The notes below the pieces were generated by a model. It did not search any database, had not been told where the DNA came from, and saw only the letters and a program-made list of their open reading frames with translations. A program made the translations under genes and the position numbers. Below, one piece after another: positions 24,257 through 31,659 of a DNA stretch of 33,130 bases. Within the stretch, counting starts at the first letter, position 1. Each line of letters begins with the position of its first letter. The stretch is taken from assembly GCA_030429765.1 (NCBI GenBank), contig JAUIER010000004.1, positions 1 to 33,130 of the forward strand, given 5' to 3'. The stretch comes from a bacterium (GTDB taxonomy: Bacteria; Omnitrophota; Gorgyraeia; Zapsychrales; Zapsychraceae).

Positions 24257-25020
24257 TTTTCTTTTTTGGTTTCCACCATTAACAGACTTTTCAAAATGTT
24301 AACCAAACGCTCACGGTTCACAATCGGAATGAACCTTCCATTGGACGCCACGGAAATTTCTCCTGTCTCCTCTGAGACGACGATGACAATCGCGTCGGTC
24401 TGTTCGGTCAGTCCCAAGGCGGCCCGATGACGGGTACCGATGATCTTGCTGAAATTCGGATTATCCGACAATGGAAACAAACAGGACGTGGCGACAATCC
24501 GGTCCTTACGGGTAATCAATCCGCCGTCGTGAAGCGGCGCGTTCGGCATAAAGATACTCTTGATGAGCTCCGCTGATATCTTCGCGTCAATGCCCACCCC
24601 GCTGTCAATGTAGGTCTTGAGCTTGGTTTCGCGCTCAATGGCAATCAAACACCCAACCCGTTCATTCGACAACTTGAAGGCCGCCGACGTCAGTTCCTCA
24701 ATGATGGCGACCAATTGTGACTCCTCGAGCGCCAAGCTGAACAAATGTCCCTGCCCCAGACGGGCCAGCCCTTGCCGAAGTTCCTGTTGAAAGATGATCA
24801 CCAACGCAATAATAGAAATCCCGAAAAATTTGGTCAGCAGCCAGTTCAATGTATTAAAGGCAAGATACTTGGACAGGAAAAAAATAATCAGCAAATAGGA
24901 AAATCCCTTAAGGACTTGAAGCGCCCTCGTCCCTTCAAAGAAAACCAGGATACGATAAAAAAAGGCCCACAAGATCAAAATCTCGACGGCAGGAATTCCG
25001 AATTTAAATATTTCAAACAT
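24253..25020 (-). CDS. cdaA: diadenylate cyclase CdaA
   Basis: The protein has 255 residues. Three N-terminal hydrophobic helices occupy about residues 8-75, followed by the DAC (DisA_N) domain. The catalytic motifs are HDGGLITRKDRI (165-167 reads DGG where DGA is usual) and GTRHRAALGLTE (Arg197-His198-Arg199). It makes the second messenger cyclic di-AMP from two ATP at the membrane. The DGA-to-DGG change is conservative and need not affect activity. The start overlaps folP by 8 bases and the stop overlaps the CdaR-like mini gene by 4 bases, so the three are coupled. Confidence 0.93.
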   Translation of the reverse strand: MFEIFKFGIPAVEILILWAFFYRILVFFEGTRALQVLKGFSYLLIIFFLSKYLAFNTLNWLLTKFFGISIIALVIIFQQELRQGLARLGQGHLFSLALEESQLVAIIEELTSAAFKLSNERVGCLIAIERETKLKTYIDSGVGIDAKISAELIKSIFMPNAPLHDGGLITRKDRIVATSCLFPLSDNPNFSKIIGTRHRAALGLTEQTDAIVIVVSEETGEISVASNGRFIPIVNRERLVNILKSLLMVETKKEK

Positions 25021-25903
25021 GTTTGATTTCTTTTTCGTTAATGATAGCGTCGGTTAGATCACATACCTGGCGTGCCGCCGCCACATCATGCACCCGTACA
25101 ATGTGCGCGCCTCTCATCACACATGCCGAAAGGCTGGCCAGGGTTCCATATAGTCGCTGGTCAACATCGACATCCAATACTTTCCCTATAAACGATTTAC
25201 GTGACGTGCCCATCACCATCGGACATTTCAGTTTTTGGAAGTCCGCTAAACGGTTGATAATCGTAAGGTTATGTTCGACAGATTTTCCAAAGCCAATACC
25301 GGGATCTATAATGATTCTATCCGATTTGATTCCGCTTTCCAAGCAATTTTCAATGGATTTGCGCAAAAGCCCCGTGATTTCATCGATGACATCGACATAC
25401 TCCAACTGCTTTTGCATATTACGGGGATTGCCGCGCATATGCATGAGAATGATACCTGCCCCCGTCTCACGCACAACCCGGATCATTGAATCGGTTAACT
25501 GGCATCCCTTGATATTATTGACTATCTCAGCTCCCGCCCGGATAGCCGCACGCGCCACCGAAGCTTTATACGTATCCACGGAAATCGGCACGGAAACCTC
25601 GCGCGATAGGGCTTCAATCACCGGGATCACACGGTCCATCTCTTGTGACGCCGATACCCGACGAGCGCCCGGACGGCTGGATTCACCGCCGATATCAAGC
25701 ATATCAGCACCATCGCGCACCATACGACGGGCAAACTTGACGATACTGCGAATGTTTATTGATGACTGGTATTGACCATCCTGACTGAACGAATCAGGCG
25801 TTACGTTAATGATCCCCATAACCTGGGTCGAATACCCCAACGTTATGGTTCGCTGGCAGGGTCTAAACTTGAATTTTTTACGTTGCTTGACTTTTGCTGA
25901 CAA
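25013..25903 (-). CDS. folP: dihydropteroate synthase (FolP)
   Basis: The protein has 296 residues. VMGIINVTPDSFSQDG, then ADMLDIGGESSRPGARRVS, VDTYKASVARAAIRAGAEIVN, ILMHMRGNPRNMQ, IIDPGIGFGKSVEHNL and GTSRKSFIGKVL give every DHPS signature in order. It condenses p-aminobenzoate with dihydropterin pyrophosphate in folate synthesis. A basic N-terminal stretch (KVKQRKKFKFRPCQRTI) precedes the barrel. The gene follows ftsH by 9 bases and overlaps cdaA. Confidence 0.96.
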   Translation of the reverse strand: MSAKVKQRKKFKFRPCQRTITLGYSTQVMGIINVTPDSFSQDGQYQSSINIRSIVKFARRMVRDGADMLDIGGESSRPGARRVSASQEMDRVIPVIEALSREVSVPISVDTYKASVARAAIRAGAEIVNNIKGCQLTDSMIRVVRETGAGIILMHMRGNPRNMQKQLEYVDVIDEITGLLRKSIENCLESGIKSDRIIIDPGIGFGKSVEHNLTIINRLADFQKLKCPMVMGTSRKSFIGKVLDVDVDQRLYGTLASLSACVMRGAHIVRVHDVAAARQVCDLTDAIINEKEIKHV

Positions 25904-25912
25904 TGGTATGTG

Positions 25913-27868
25913 TCACAGCTGTTCGGTGGTATCGGGTTTGATCACGGGGCCGGTTGAATCATCTTCATCCTCATCCGGAGTCATTCCCAGGAGCTTCCGG
26001 GTTTCATCAACCGTCATCATTTCCTTTTCCATCAGAACAGCCGCCAATTTATTTAAGTGTTCGATGTTATCCGACAACAACTTCTTGGCCCGCTTGTACG
26101 CGGTGGTGACGAGCTCCTGAACCTCCTCGTCGATGATCTTCGCCGTAGAGGCGCTGTAGTCCTGATGCTTCATGATATCGCGGCCCAGAAAGCTCTGTCC
26201 ATCATGTTGACCGTACGCCAGCGTACCAAGCTTATCACTCATCCCGTAATCACAGACCATGCTGCGCGCGATCTTTGTCACATGCTGAAGATCTCCCGAT
26301 ACGCCCGTTGAGGTCGTTCCCAAGTGCAGTTCTTCGGCCACCAGTCCACCCAGCGATACCGTAATCATTCCCAACAATTCTTTTTTGTTGTGATAATGCT
26401 TGTCCTCCGTGGGCGGTGTTAATGTGTATCCGCCAGCCATCCCGCGAGGAATAATGGACACCTTGGTGAAGGTGTTCACCTCGTCAAGATACAGGGACAG
26501 CAACGCGTGTCCAGCCTCATGGTAAGCGACCAACTCCGCTTCTTTCTTGGAGACCGATCGACTCTTCTTCTCCGGCCCCATCGTTACCCGTTCGACTGCC
26601 GCGTTGAATTCATCCATACCGACGGATTCCTTGTTTTTTCGCGCGGCGAGCAGAGCTGCTTCGTTACAGACGTTCGCTAAATCCGCGCCGGAAAAATAGA
26701 CTGTTTGCTGCGCAATCTTACGCAAATCAACATCATCATCGCACTTGATCTTTTTGGAATGGACCTTCAGGATTCCCTCTCGTCCATTGATATCCGGTAA
26801 CCCTACGACGATCTGTCGATCGAAACGTCCCGGTCGTAACAGCGCCGGATCCAGGGTGTCCGGCCGGTTGGTCGCCGCAATCAGAATCAAACCGCCGGTG
26901 TTGTTAAAACCATCCATCTCAACCAGCAAAGCATTGAGTGTTTGCTCGCGCTCGTCGTTTCCACCGCCGATTCCGGCAAAACGTAAGCGACCGACAGCGT
27001 CGATTTCATCAATAAAGATGATGGCTCCCTTGCCCGACGTGCGTGAGGCCTTACGCCCTTGCTCGAACAAATCACGGACCCGCGATGCCCCAACACCAAC
27101 AAACATCTCCACAAAATCGGAACCACTCAGCGAAAAGAACGGTACTCCGGCTTCACCCGCCACCGCCTTGGCTAATAACGTCTTTCCCGTCCCTGGAGGT
27201 CCGACCAAAAGCACCCCTTTAGGAATTTTCCCTCCGAGCCGTTCAAATTTTTTCGGATCCTTCAAAAACGCAATCACTTCCTGAAGTTCTTCCTTGGCCT
27301 CATCAACCCCCGATACATCCTTGAACGTGATTTTATTGTTTTCCTTGGTGTTCATCTTGGCGCGGGACTTCCCGAACGACCAGATCTTGTTACCCATCTG
27401 AGCGCCGCGTTGGGAAATAAACCATATAAAAATTATGACAATGAAAATCGGCAGATAGGAAAAGAAAACTTGCTTGAGAAAAGTCGGCGGCGGCTTGACT
27501 GAAAACTCGATTGATTTGTCCGCCGAGATCATGTTAATCAGCGATTCATTTTCTTTGGGAATATTCAGACGAAATTCGGAACCATCCGCCATCTTTCCCT
27601 TGATGTTATTGTTTTCTATACTCTCGATCAGATCGATACTTTCGATCTGCTGAGTTTCCGGATTGTTTTTGACGAGGTGATAAAATTCCGTGTAGGTCAA
27701 ATCCTTGGCTGGACCGGTCGGCGTCATCGTACTGGTTTGGCTCATCATCAAGAGCAGAATGAAGCCCAAAACGATCCAAAAAACCCAGTTGTTGTTGGGT
27801 TGTTGGGGACGCTTGCGCCGGGGCGGCGTACGCCGCGGCGGCTTTTTATTGAAATCTGGATTTGTCAT
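25913..27868 (-). CDS. ftsH: ATP-dependent zinc metalloprotease FtsH
   Basis: The protein has 651 residues. The N-terminus is basic and proline-rich ([17 protein letters not shown]), then come two membrane helices (about 28-42 and 135-152) around an extracytoplasmic segment. The AAA+ module has Walker A GPPGTGKT (223-230), Walker B IIFIDEID (283-290) and the second region of homology [20 protein letters not shown]. The zinc protease motif HEAGH is at 450-454. It degrades misfolded and regulatory membrane proteins. A sigma70-like promoter lies at 27911-27938, so folP, cdaA and the following genes are probably transcribed from here. Confidence 0.98.
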   Translation of the reverse strand: MTNPDFNKKPPRRTPPRRKRPQQPNNNWVFWIVLGFILLLMMSQTSTMTPTGPAKDLTYTEFYHLVKNNPETQQIESIDLIESIENNNIKGKMADGSEFRLNIPKENESLINMISADKSIEFSVKPPPTFLKQVFFSYLPIFIVIIFIWFISQRGAQMGNKIWSFGKSRAKMNTKENNKITFKDVSGVDEAKEELQEVIAFLKDPKKFERLGGKIPKGVLLVGPPGTGKTLLAKAVAGEAGVPFFSLSGSDFVEMFVGVGASRVRDLFEQGRKASRTSGKGAIIFIDEIDAVGRLRFAGIGGGNDEREQTLNALLVEMDGFNNTGGLILIAATNRPDTLDPALLRPGRFDRQIVVGLPDINGREGILKVHSKKIKCDDDVDLRKIAQQTVYFSGADLANVCNEAALLAARKNKESVGMDEFNAAVERVTMGPEKKSRSVSKKEAELVAYHEAGHALLSLYLDEVNTFTKVSIIPRGMAGGYTLTPPTEDKHYHNKKELLGMITVSLGGLVAEELHLGTTSTGVSGDLQHVTKIARSMVCDYGMSDKLGTLAYGQHDGQSFLGRDIMKHQDYSASTAKIIDEEVQELVTTAYKRAKKLLSDNIEHLNKLAAVLMEKEMMTVDETRKLLGMTPDEDEDDSTGPVIKPDTTEQL

Positions 27869-27910
27869 ATGTATAGCCGGGGTGGATGGTTAGCGGTTAA
27901 CAATTACCCA

Positions 27911-27938
27911 ATTATAGCTAAATTACTTGCATAATCAA
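27911..27938 (-). promoter_or_regulatory. sigma70-like promoter upstream of ftsH
   Basis: On the minus strand, TTGATT (27933-27938, 4 of 6) is followed by 16 bases and a perfect TATAAT (27911-27916). The -35 box overlaps the last codons of tilS. The start would be near 27904, about 36 bases before the ftsH ATG. Confidence 0.65.
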
Positions 27939-28936
27939 GTACTATTCGTCCGGGAAAAATGCAATTTCTGATTCTGACGCTTGACGACAACCCCCGCTGG
28001 CAGATTGATCCGGGGAGCCACCGAATCCAGCAGATTCATCTCGAGAACCTGCTGCACATGGCTGCTTGTTAACCGATTGGTGTCACCTTTCAGGTGCTCA
28101 TAACAGCGCCGGATGATCATTTTACGAATGGTCACCGGCAAACGCGAATATGCAACGACGTCGATCGACACCTTCTTGCCTGATGACGAAACGTGACTGA
28201 TCCGCTTGAACGCCTTCTGACATTGAACGCTTAGATACTCAAAATCTTCCTGGGCCTGCAGGCCGATATTGACCAAAGATTCGTTGATATTGGCATTGTA
28301 TTCGCCAGCTAGTAAAGGCATCAGCTCATGGCGAATCTTATTGCGTGTAAAGTTCGTATCCTGATTCGAGGGGTCTTCCCTGTAGGTAACACGCCGCGCG
28401 TTCAAATATTCAATAATGGACGGTCGGGCAATCATCAGGAACGGACGCTTGACCCGCAGACCATCAATGACCGATTCGGCCCGCATCGCCCTCAACCCCT
28501 GAAGTCCAGACCCCCGGATGATCCGCATCAGCACGGTCTCGGCCAAATCATCCCGGTGATGAGCCAGCGCCACGCTGTTAAAATCATGCTTTTCGGTTAT
28601 TTTCTTAAAAAAATGCAGCCGTTCCTTACGGGCCCGCTCTTCCAGGGAACCTTTGGACTTTTGATGCAGCGATCTACTTCGAGCTGAGTAGCAGGGAACA
28701 TTCAAACGTCGTGCCACATCTTCTACAAATTCCTGATCGCCGTCAGCCGATGGCCGCAAACGGTGATTGTAATGCGCGACACCCAGTGTGAGGCCCAGCT
28801 CATATTTCAGCTCATTAAGCGCGCACAGCAGCGCCATCGAGTCTGCTCCTCCCGAGACACCGACGATCACCCGTTCACCTGAGTGAAACAATCGTTGCTT
28901 GCTGATCATGTCCTGGGTAGCGCTTAGCAAATCCAT
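27935..28936 (-). CDS. tilS: tRNA(Ile)-lysidine synthase (TilS)
   Basis: The protein has 333 residues. The PP-loop VIVGVSGGADSMALLCAL (SGGADS at 28-33) binds ATP. Further signatures are LGVAHYNHRLRPSADGDQEFV, ALAHHRDDLAETVLMRIIRGSGLQGL and REDPSNQDTNFTRNKIRHELMP. It converts C34 of tRNA-Ile(CAU) to lysidine so that it reads AUA. The C-terminal half is short, without the extra domains of E. coli TilS. The gene lies 14 bases downstream of the nuclease-fold gene and not far from a CAU-anticodon tRNA, which looks like elongator Met rather than the TilS substrate. Confidence 0.95.
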   Translation of the reverse strand: MDLLSATQDMISKQRLFHSGERVIVGVSGGADSMALLCALNELKYELGLTLGVAHYNHRLRPSADGDQEFVEDVARRLNVPCYSARSRSLHQKSKGSLEERARKERLHFFKKITEKHDFNSVALAHHRDDLAETVLMRIIRGSGLQGLRAMRAESVIDGLRVKRPFLMIARPSIIEYLNARRVTYREDPSNQDTNFTRNKIRHELMPLLAGEYNANINESLVNIGLQAQEDFEYLSVQCQKAFKRISHVSSSGKKVSIDVVAYSRLPVTIRKMIIRRCYEHLKGDTNRLTSSHVQQVLEMNLLDSVAPRINLPAGVVVKRQNQKLHFSRTNST

Positions 28937-28950
28937 ATGAAGAGAAATAA

Positions 28951-29517
28951 TTACTGCCCCTGCAGTCCTCTTTTTTCCCGCCGGGCTTCGCGATAGGCCG
29001 CCTGAAGTTCTTTGCGATATTTGGTATTGGGTGGACGGACTTGAAGATCAGACCATCCTTGCCGAAGGATTTCCTGATTGATAAACCGTTCTTGACCGGC
29101 CTTCTCCATGAAGACGTAAGCCAACGTATAATTATCGTCGTCCTTCTTGGTGGAATCAAACTCCAGACGGACCGTTTGATCCATCAGCATTTCCTGAACC
29201 GATTCAAAGGCCGTTTCTTCCCATGGCCGGTCGTGCTCGACCTCGGACTCGAGACGAAATCCGTACTGATCGCGCTCAGTCTCTACACGCCGTTGACGCG
29301 GCGCTTCGACGGGCTTAAGTCCAATCATCCGGATAATCTCTTTTTGATTATCCGAATTGTAGATTACAAAACGGTTGATCGCCCGGACCTCTACAACCTT
29401 GACCGCTCGATAATTGTCTTCCGTTTTGAAAAAGAATTCAAAATTTGTTTCCGCCCATGACAAACGGCACAGGACTAGGACACCTAAAATTGCCGCTGTC
29501 AAAGATTTCAATGACAT
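28951..29517 (-). CDS. secreted staphylococcal-nuclease-fold protein, probably not catalytic
   Basis: The protein has 188 residues. A signal peptide (SLKSLTAAILGVLVLCRLSWA before ETN) indicates export. The rest follows the SNase/TNase outline: AVKVVEVRAINRF, IIRMIGLKPVEAP, TVRLEFD, YTLAYVFMEKAGQERFINQE, GWSDLQVRPPNTKYRKEL and AREARREKRGLQ-like helix. Compared with active SNase, the first calcium Asp (usual DGDT) is gone, the IDTPE stretch reads LKPVE (second calcium Asp lost), and the Arg of the usual YGRxLAYV is missing (NYTLAYV). Only the first Arg and the Glu remain. A non-catalytic binding role is likely. A strong GGAGG lies 4 bases before the ATG. It is downstream of the tRNA and upstream of tilS. 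Confidence 0.72.
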   Translation of the reverse strand: MSLKSLTAAILGVLVLCRLSWAETNFEFFFKTEDNYRAVKVVEVRAINRFVIYNSDNQKEIIRMIGLKPVEAPRQRRVETERDQYGFRLESEVEHDRPWEETAFESVQEMLMDQTVRLEFDSTKKDDDNYTLAYVFMEKAGQERFINQEILRQGWSDLQVRPPNTKYRKELQAAYREARREKRGLQGQ

Positions 29518-29548
29518 GTGGCCTCCGGAGATTTTTCTGTGGATTTAA

Positions 29549-29626
29549 TGGTAGCGGGGGACGGGCTCGAACCGTCGACCTTTCGGGTATGAGCCGAACG
29601 CTCTAAACCAGCTGAGCTACCCCGCC
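29549..29626 (-). tRNA. tRNA-Met (anticodon CAT), elongator type
   Basis: All arms fold. The acceptor GGCGGGG pairs with CCCCGCT (G1 with U72), the D-arm is GCTC/GAGC, the anticodon stem TTCGG/CCGAA encloses the loop CTCATAC, and the T-arm is GACGG-TTCGAGC-CCGTC. The discriminator A and CCA are encoded. The anticodon is CAT. The three G-C pairs of initiator tRNA are absent. The sequence closely resembles elongator tRNA-Met as I remember it from Bacillus, including G1-U72, so Met is preferred over Ile2. The D-loop has one extra T. Confidence 0.92.
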
Positions 29627-29654
29627 AAAAGATGATTGTCTATATGTTGATCAG

Positions 29655-29671
29655 ATCGGAACAGGTCCGAT
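29655..29671. repeat. short inverted repeat upstream of the tRNA
   Basis: ATCGGA (29655-29660) and TCCGAT (29666-29671) flank a 5-base loop. It lies in the predicted tRNA leader, about 30 bases before the tRNA 5' end. No T-run follows, so a terminator is unlikely. It may be a processing hairpin or chance. Confidence 0.25.
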
Positions 29672-29712
29672 GATAATGCAGTTTCAAAAAATCGAAGTGA
29701 AAAATTTATAGA

Positions 29713-29741
29713 ATTTTACGTGATTGTCTGTGAAATATCAA
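29713..29741 (-). promoter_or_regulatory. sigma70-like promoter of the tRNA-Met gene
   Basis: On the minus strand, TTGATA (29736-29741, 5 of 6) is followed by a 17-base spacer and TAAAAT (29713-29718, 5 of 6). The transcript would start near 29706, about 80 bases before the mature tRNA. The promoter lies just after the stop of the membrane-HTH gene and may also serve the nuclease-fold gene and tilS. Confidence 0.65.
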
Positions 29742-29749
29742 GTGTTTTC

Positions 29750-30055
29750 TCAGGTGTAAAAAATGATATAGAGCAGGACCAGCGCGATAACGGTTGAGAC
29801 GATATAGTAGTCATTGAAATAGAAAAAATCCCGCACGCGCTCAGAAGAGGTGTATTCGTACTGAACGTCCTCACTTTCGACATCACCCGTGTTTCTGAGA
29901 GCCAGCACCTCTGACTTTTTTAGACGAAGGAATTTGTCGGCAATCTTGTACGCCTGTAATTTACGCTGCTGGATCAGATCCATGATCTTCTTTTCTGAGA
30001 CTCCCAGCAATTGCGCCGTTTCGCGCACGGATACATATTGAGTTGTTGTCGCCAT
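29750..30055 (-). CDS. excisionase-type helix-turn-helix protein with C-terminal membrane anchor
   Basis: The protein has 101 residues. Residues about 6-55 form a MerR/excisionase-like (HTH_17) DNA-binding domain: YVSVRETAQLLGVSEKKIMD, then LIQQRKLQAYKIADKFLRLK and KSEVLALR. An acidic linker (DVESEDVQYEY) follows, and the last 18 or so residues are a single hydrophobic helix (YYIVSTVIALVLLYIIFYT). This topology leaves the DNA-binding domain in the cytoplasm with a tail anchor in the membrane. The upstream neighbour, 22 bases away, is a bactofilin carrying the same kind of HTH domain. There are no phage genes around, so a recombination accessory role is unlikely. Tethering or membrane-associated regulation is my inference. 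Confidence 0.78.
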   Translation of the reverse strand: MATTTQYVSVRETAQLLGVSEKKIMDLIQQRKLQAYKIADKFLRLKKSEVLALRNTGDVESEDVQYEYTSSERVRDFFYFNDYYIVSTVIALVLLYIIFYT

Positions 30056-30077
30056 ATCTTGAGATCCCGGATGCTAT

Positions 30078-30656
30078 TTAGTCCACACGCCCCGATGAGG
30101 CCCATTGATCAATCTGTCCGCGATCAAACTTCCATGCCTTGCCCTGTTTGGTCGCCGGAATCTTTCCCGCATTCGCCAGGGCTTCAATCTCCTGAAGATC
30201 AATTTCCAGATAATTGGCAACCTCATCGATCCCGAGGTAATCTTCGGAAGTGGTTTCGGCCCCTAACCCTGACATCTGACATTTACCCTGGAAGATCGCT
30301 CCCTCCACGATATTGAGTTTCGGCGTTTTGATATCGCCGGTCAAAATCGCTGTCGGCATAAGGACCAGCATGACGTGCGCGGTGATATCACCGTTGATCT
30401 TCCCGGCGATCACGACGTTATCTCCGGTGATGTTGGCGTTCACGATGCCGGCACTACCGACTGTCAAGGTTCCCTTGGCCTCCAGACTTCCCGTAAATTC
30501 GCCGTTGATCTTCAGATTGACCGGATCATTAAACTTAAGCGAGCCCTGCATCTGAGCATTGATTTCGATCGACTTATCGTTCGACTCTTCCTTCAAAGCC
30601 TTTCGTCCTAGCGCCATTTCTTCCTCCTCTGGTTTTGATTTAAACCAACCTGACAT
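30078..30656 (-). CDS. bactofilin fused to an excisionase-type helix-turn-helix domain
   Basis: The protein has 192 residues. Residues about 28-130 are a bactofilin (DUF583) beta-helix: SIEINAQMQGSLKFNDPVNL, then INGEFTGSLEAKGTLTVGSA, GIVNANITGDNVVIAGKING and GDIKTPKLNIVEGAIFQGKC. Residues about 139-190 are an HTH_17 domain: DYLGIDEVANYLEIDLQEIE, ALANAGKIPATKQGKAWKFD, RGQIDQWA. Bactofilins polymerise into membrane-associated scaffolds; a fused DNA-binding domain is unusual to my knowledge. Two starts are possible. The ATG at 30654-30656 has no clear ribosome binding site. The in-frame ATG at 30615-30617 (MALGRK) has AGGAGG 6 bases upstream, so translation may begin there or at both. Neighbours are tsaD and the membrane-anchored HTH protein. 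Confidence 0.85.
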   Translation of the reverse strand: MSGWFKSKPEEEEMALGRKALKEESNDKSIEINAQMQGSLKFNDPVNLKINGEFTGSLEAKGTLTVGSAGIVNANITGDNVVIAGKINGDITAHVMLVLMPTAILTGDIKTPKLNIVEGAIFQGKCQMSGLGAETTSEDYLGIDEVANYLEIDLQEIEALANAGKIPATKQGKAWKFDRGQIDQWASSGRVD

Positions 30657-30684
30657 GATCTAAAAATTTTCTGTGTCGAATATG

Positions 30685-31659
30685 TTATTCTTGTCGAACC
30701 TTACCGTTTAAATGATATCCCAAACCGGCAATCATCGCGGCATTATCCAGACACAAGGCCATCGGCGGAATATGCACATCGATGGAACGCGCTTGGGCCG
30801 CGGCCATCATTCGCTCGCGCAATCGGGTGTTGGCTGACACCCCGCCACCGACCAACAAGGTGCAGGCCTGCAAACTGGCGCAAGCGTCCATACATTTGTC
30901 TACCAGCACCTTGGTGACACTTTCCTGAAAGGCATACGCCACTTGATCCACCCGGTAGGTCTCATCGTTTTGATGATCCCGATGATGGTAAAGGACCGCC
31001 GTTTTGATACCGCTAAAGCTAAAATCTAATGTATCAGGAATTGCCGCGCATGTAAATTGTATCTCGCTGTTTTTACCGGATTCTGCGACTTTTTGAATGG
31101 CCGGCCCTCCGGGGTAGCCTAGTTGGAGAATGCGCGCGACCTTATCAAAAGCCTCACCGGCCGCGTCATCACGGGTCTGTCCCAGCTTCTTGAAGTGCGG
31201 CAAGGTTTCGACCTGAAACATCGTCGTATGCCCGCCGGACACCACCAATCCAACCGCTGGTAATTGCGGCTGAGGCGACTGATCATCAGGTTGTCGTAAA
31301 AAATTAGCGTACAGGTGTGCCTGGATGTGATCAACTTCAATTAGCGGAATGCCGAGTTGATGCGCTAACGCCCGACTAAAAGAGATGCCCACAAGTAACG
31401 AACCAATCAAACCCGGATGAGTCGTCACCGCCACCGCGTCGATGTCCGACAGTTTAAGCCCGGCCTTTTCCAGCGCCTGTTCGGAAACGGCATGAATACA
31501 TTCCAGTTGCCGGCGTGAAGCAATCTCCGGGATAATCCCGCCGTACTTGCTGTGTTCCTTGAGGCTCGACACGACCACATTGGAGAGAATTGTCCGGCCG
31601 TCCTGAACAACCGCGACCGACGTCTCATCACATGACGTCTCGACTCCCAGGATGTTCAC
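30685..31659 (-). CDS. tsaD: tRNA N6-adenosine threonylcarbamoyltransferase (TsaD)
   Basis: The protein has 324 residues. ILGVETSCDETSVAVV opens the ASKHA fold, VDHIQAHLYANF holds the metal-binding His111 and His115, and VSGGHTTMF, KVARILQLGYPGGPAIQ, FSGIKTAVLY and LLVGGGVSANTRLRERM follow in order. With TsaB, TsaC and TsaE it makes t6A37 in ANN-decoding tRNAs. The start is GTG at 31657-31659, sharing one base with the stop of the protease gene. Confidence 0.96.
   Translation of the reverse strand: MNILGVETSCDETSVAVVQDGRTILSNVVVSSLKEHSKYGGIIPEIASRRQLECIHAVSEQALEKAGLKLSDIDAVAVTTHPGLIGSLLVGISFSRALAHQLGIPLIEVDHIQAHLYANFLRQPDDQSPQPQLPAVGLVVSGGHTTMFQVETLPHFKKLGQTRDDAAGEAFDKVARILQLGYPGGPAIQKVAESGKNSEIQFTCAAIPDTLDFSFSGIKTAVLYHHRDHQNDETYRVDQVAYAFQESVTKVLVDKCMDACASLQACTLLVGGGVSANTRLRERMMAAAQARSIDVHIPPMALCLDNAAMIAGLGYHLNGKVRQE

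Noticed and set aside
28951-29517. Possible lipoprotein signal in the nuclease-fold protein (VLVLCRL)
   Set aside because: The residue before Cys is Leu, not Gly, Ala or Ser, so the lipobox rule fails; a normal cleavage after SWA is more likely.
29750-30055. Phage excisionase
   Set aside because: The HTH family includes excisionases, but there is no integrase, attachment site or phage gene nearby, and the protein has a membrane tail.
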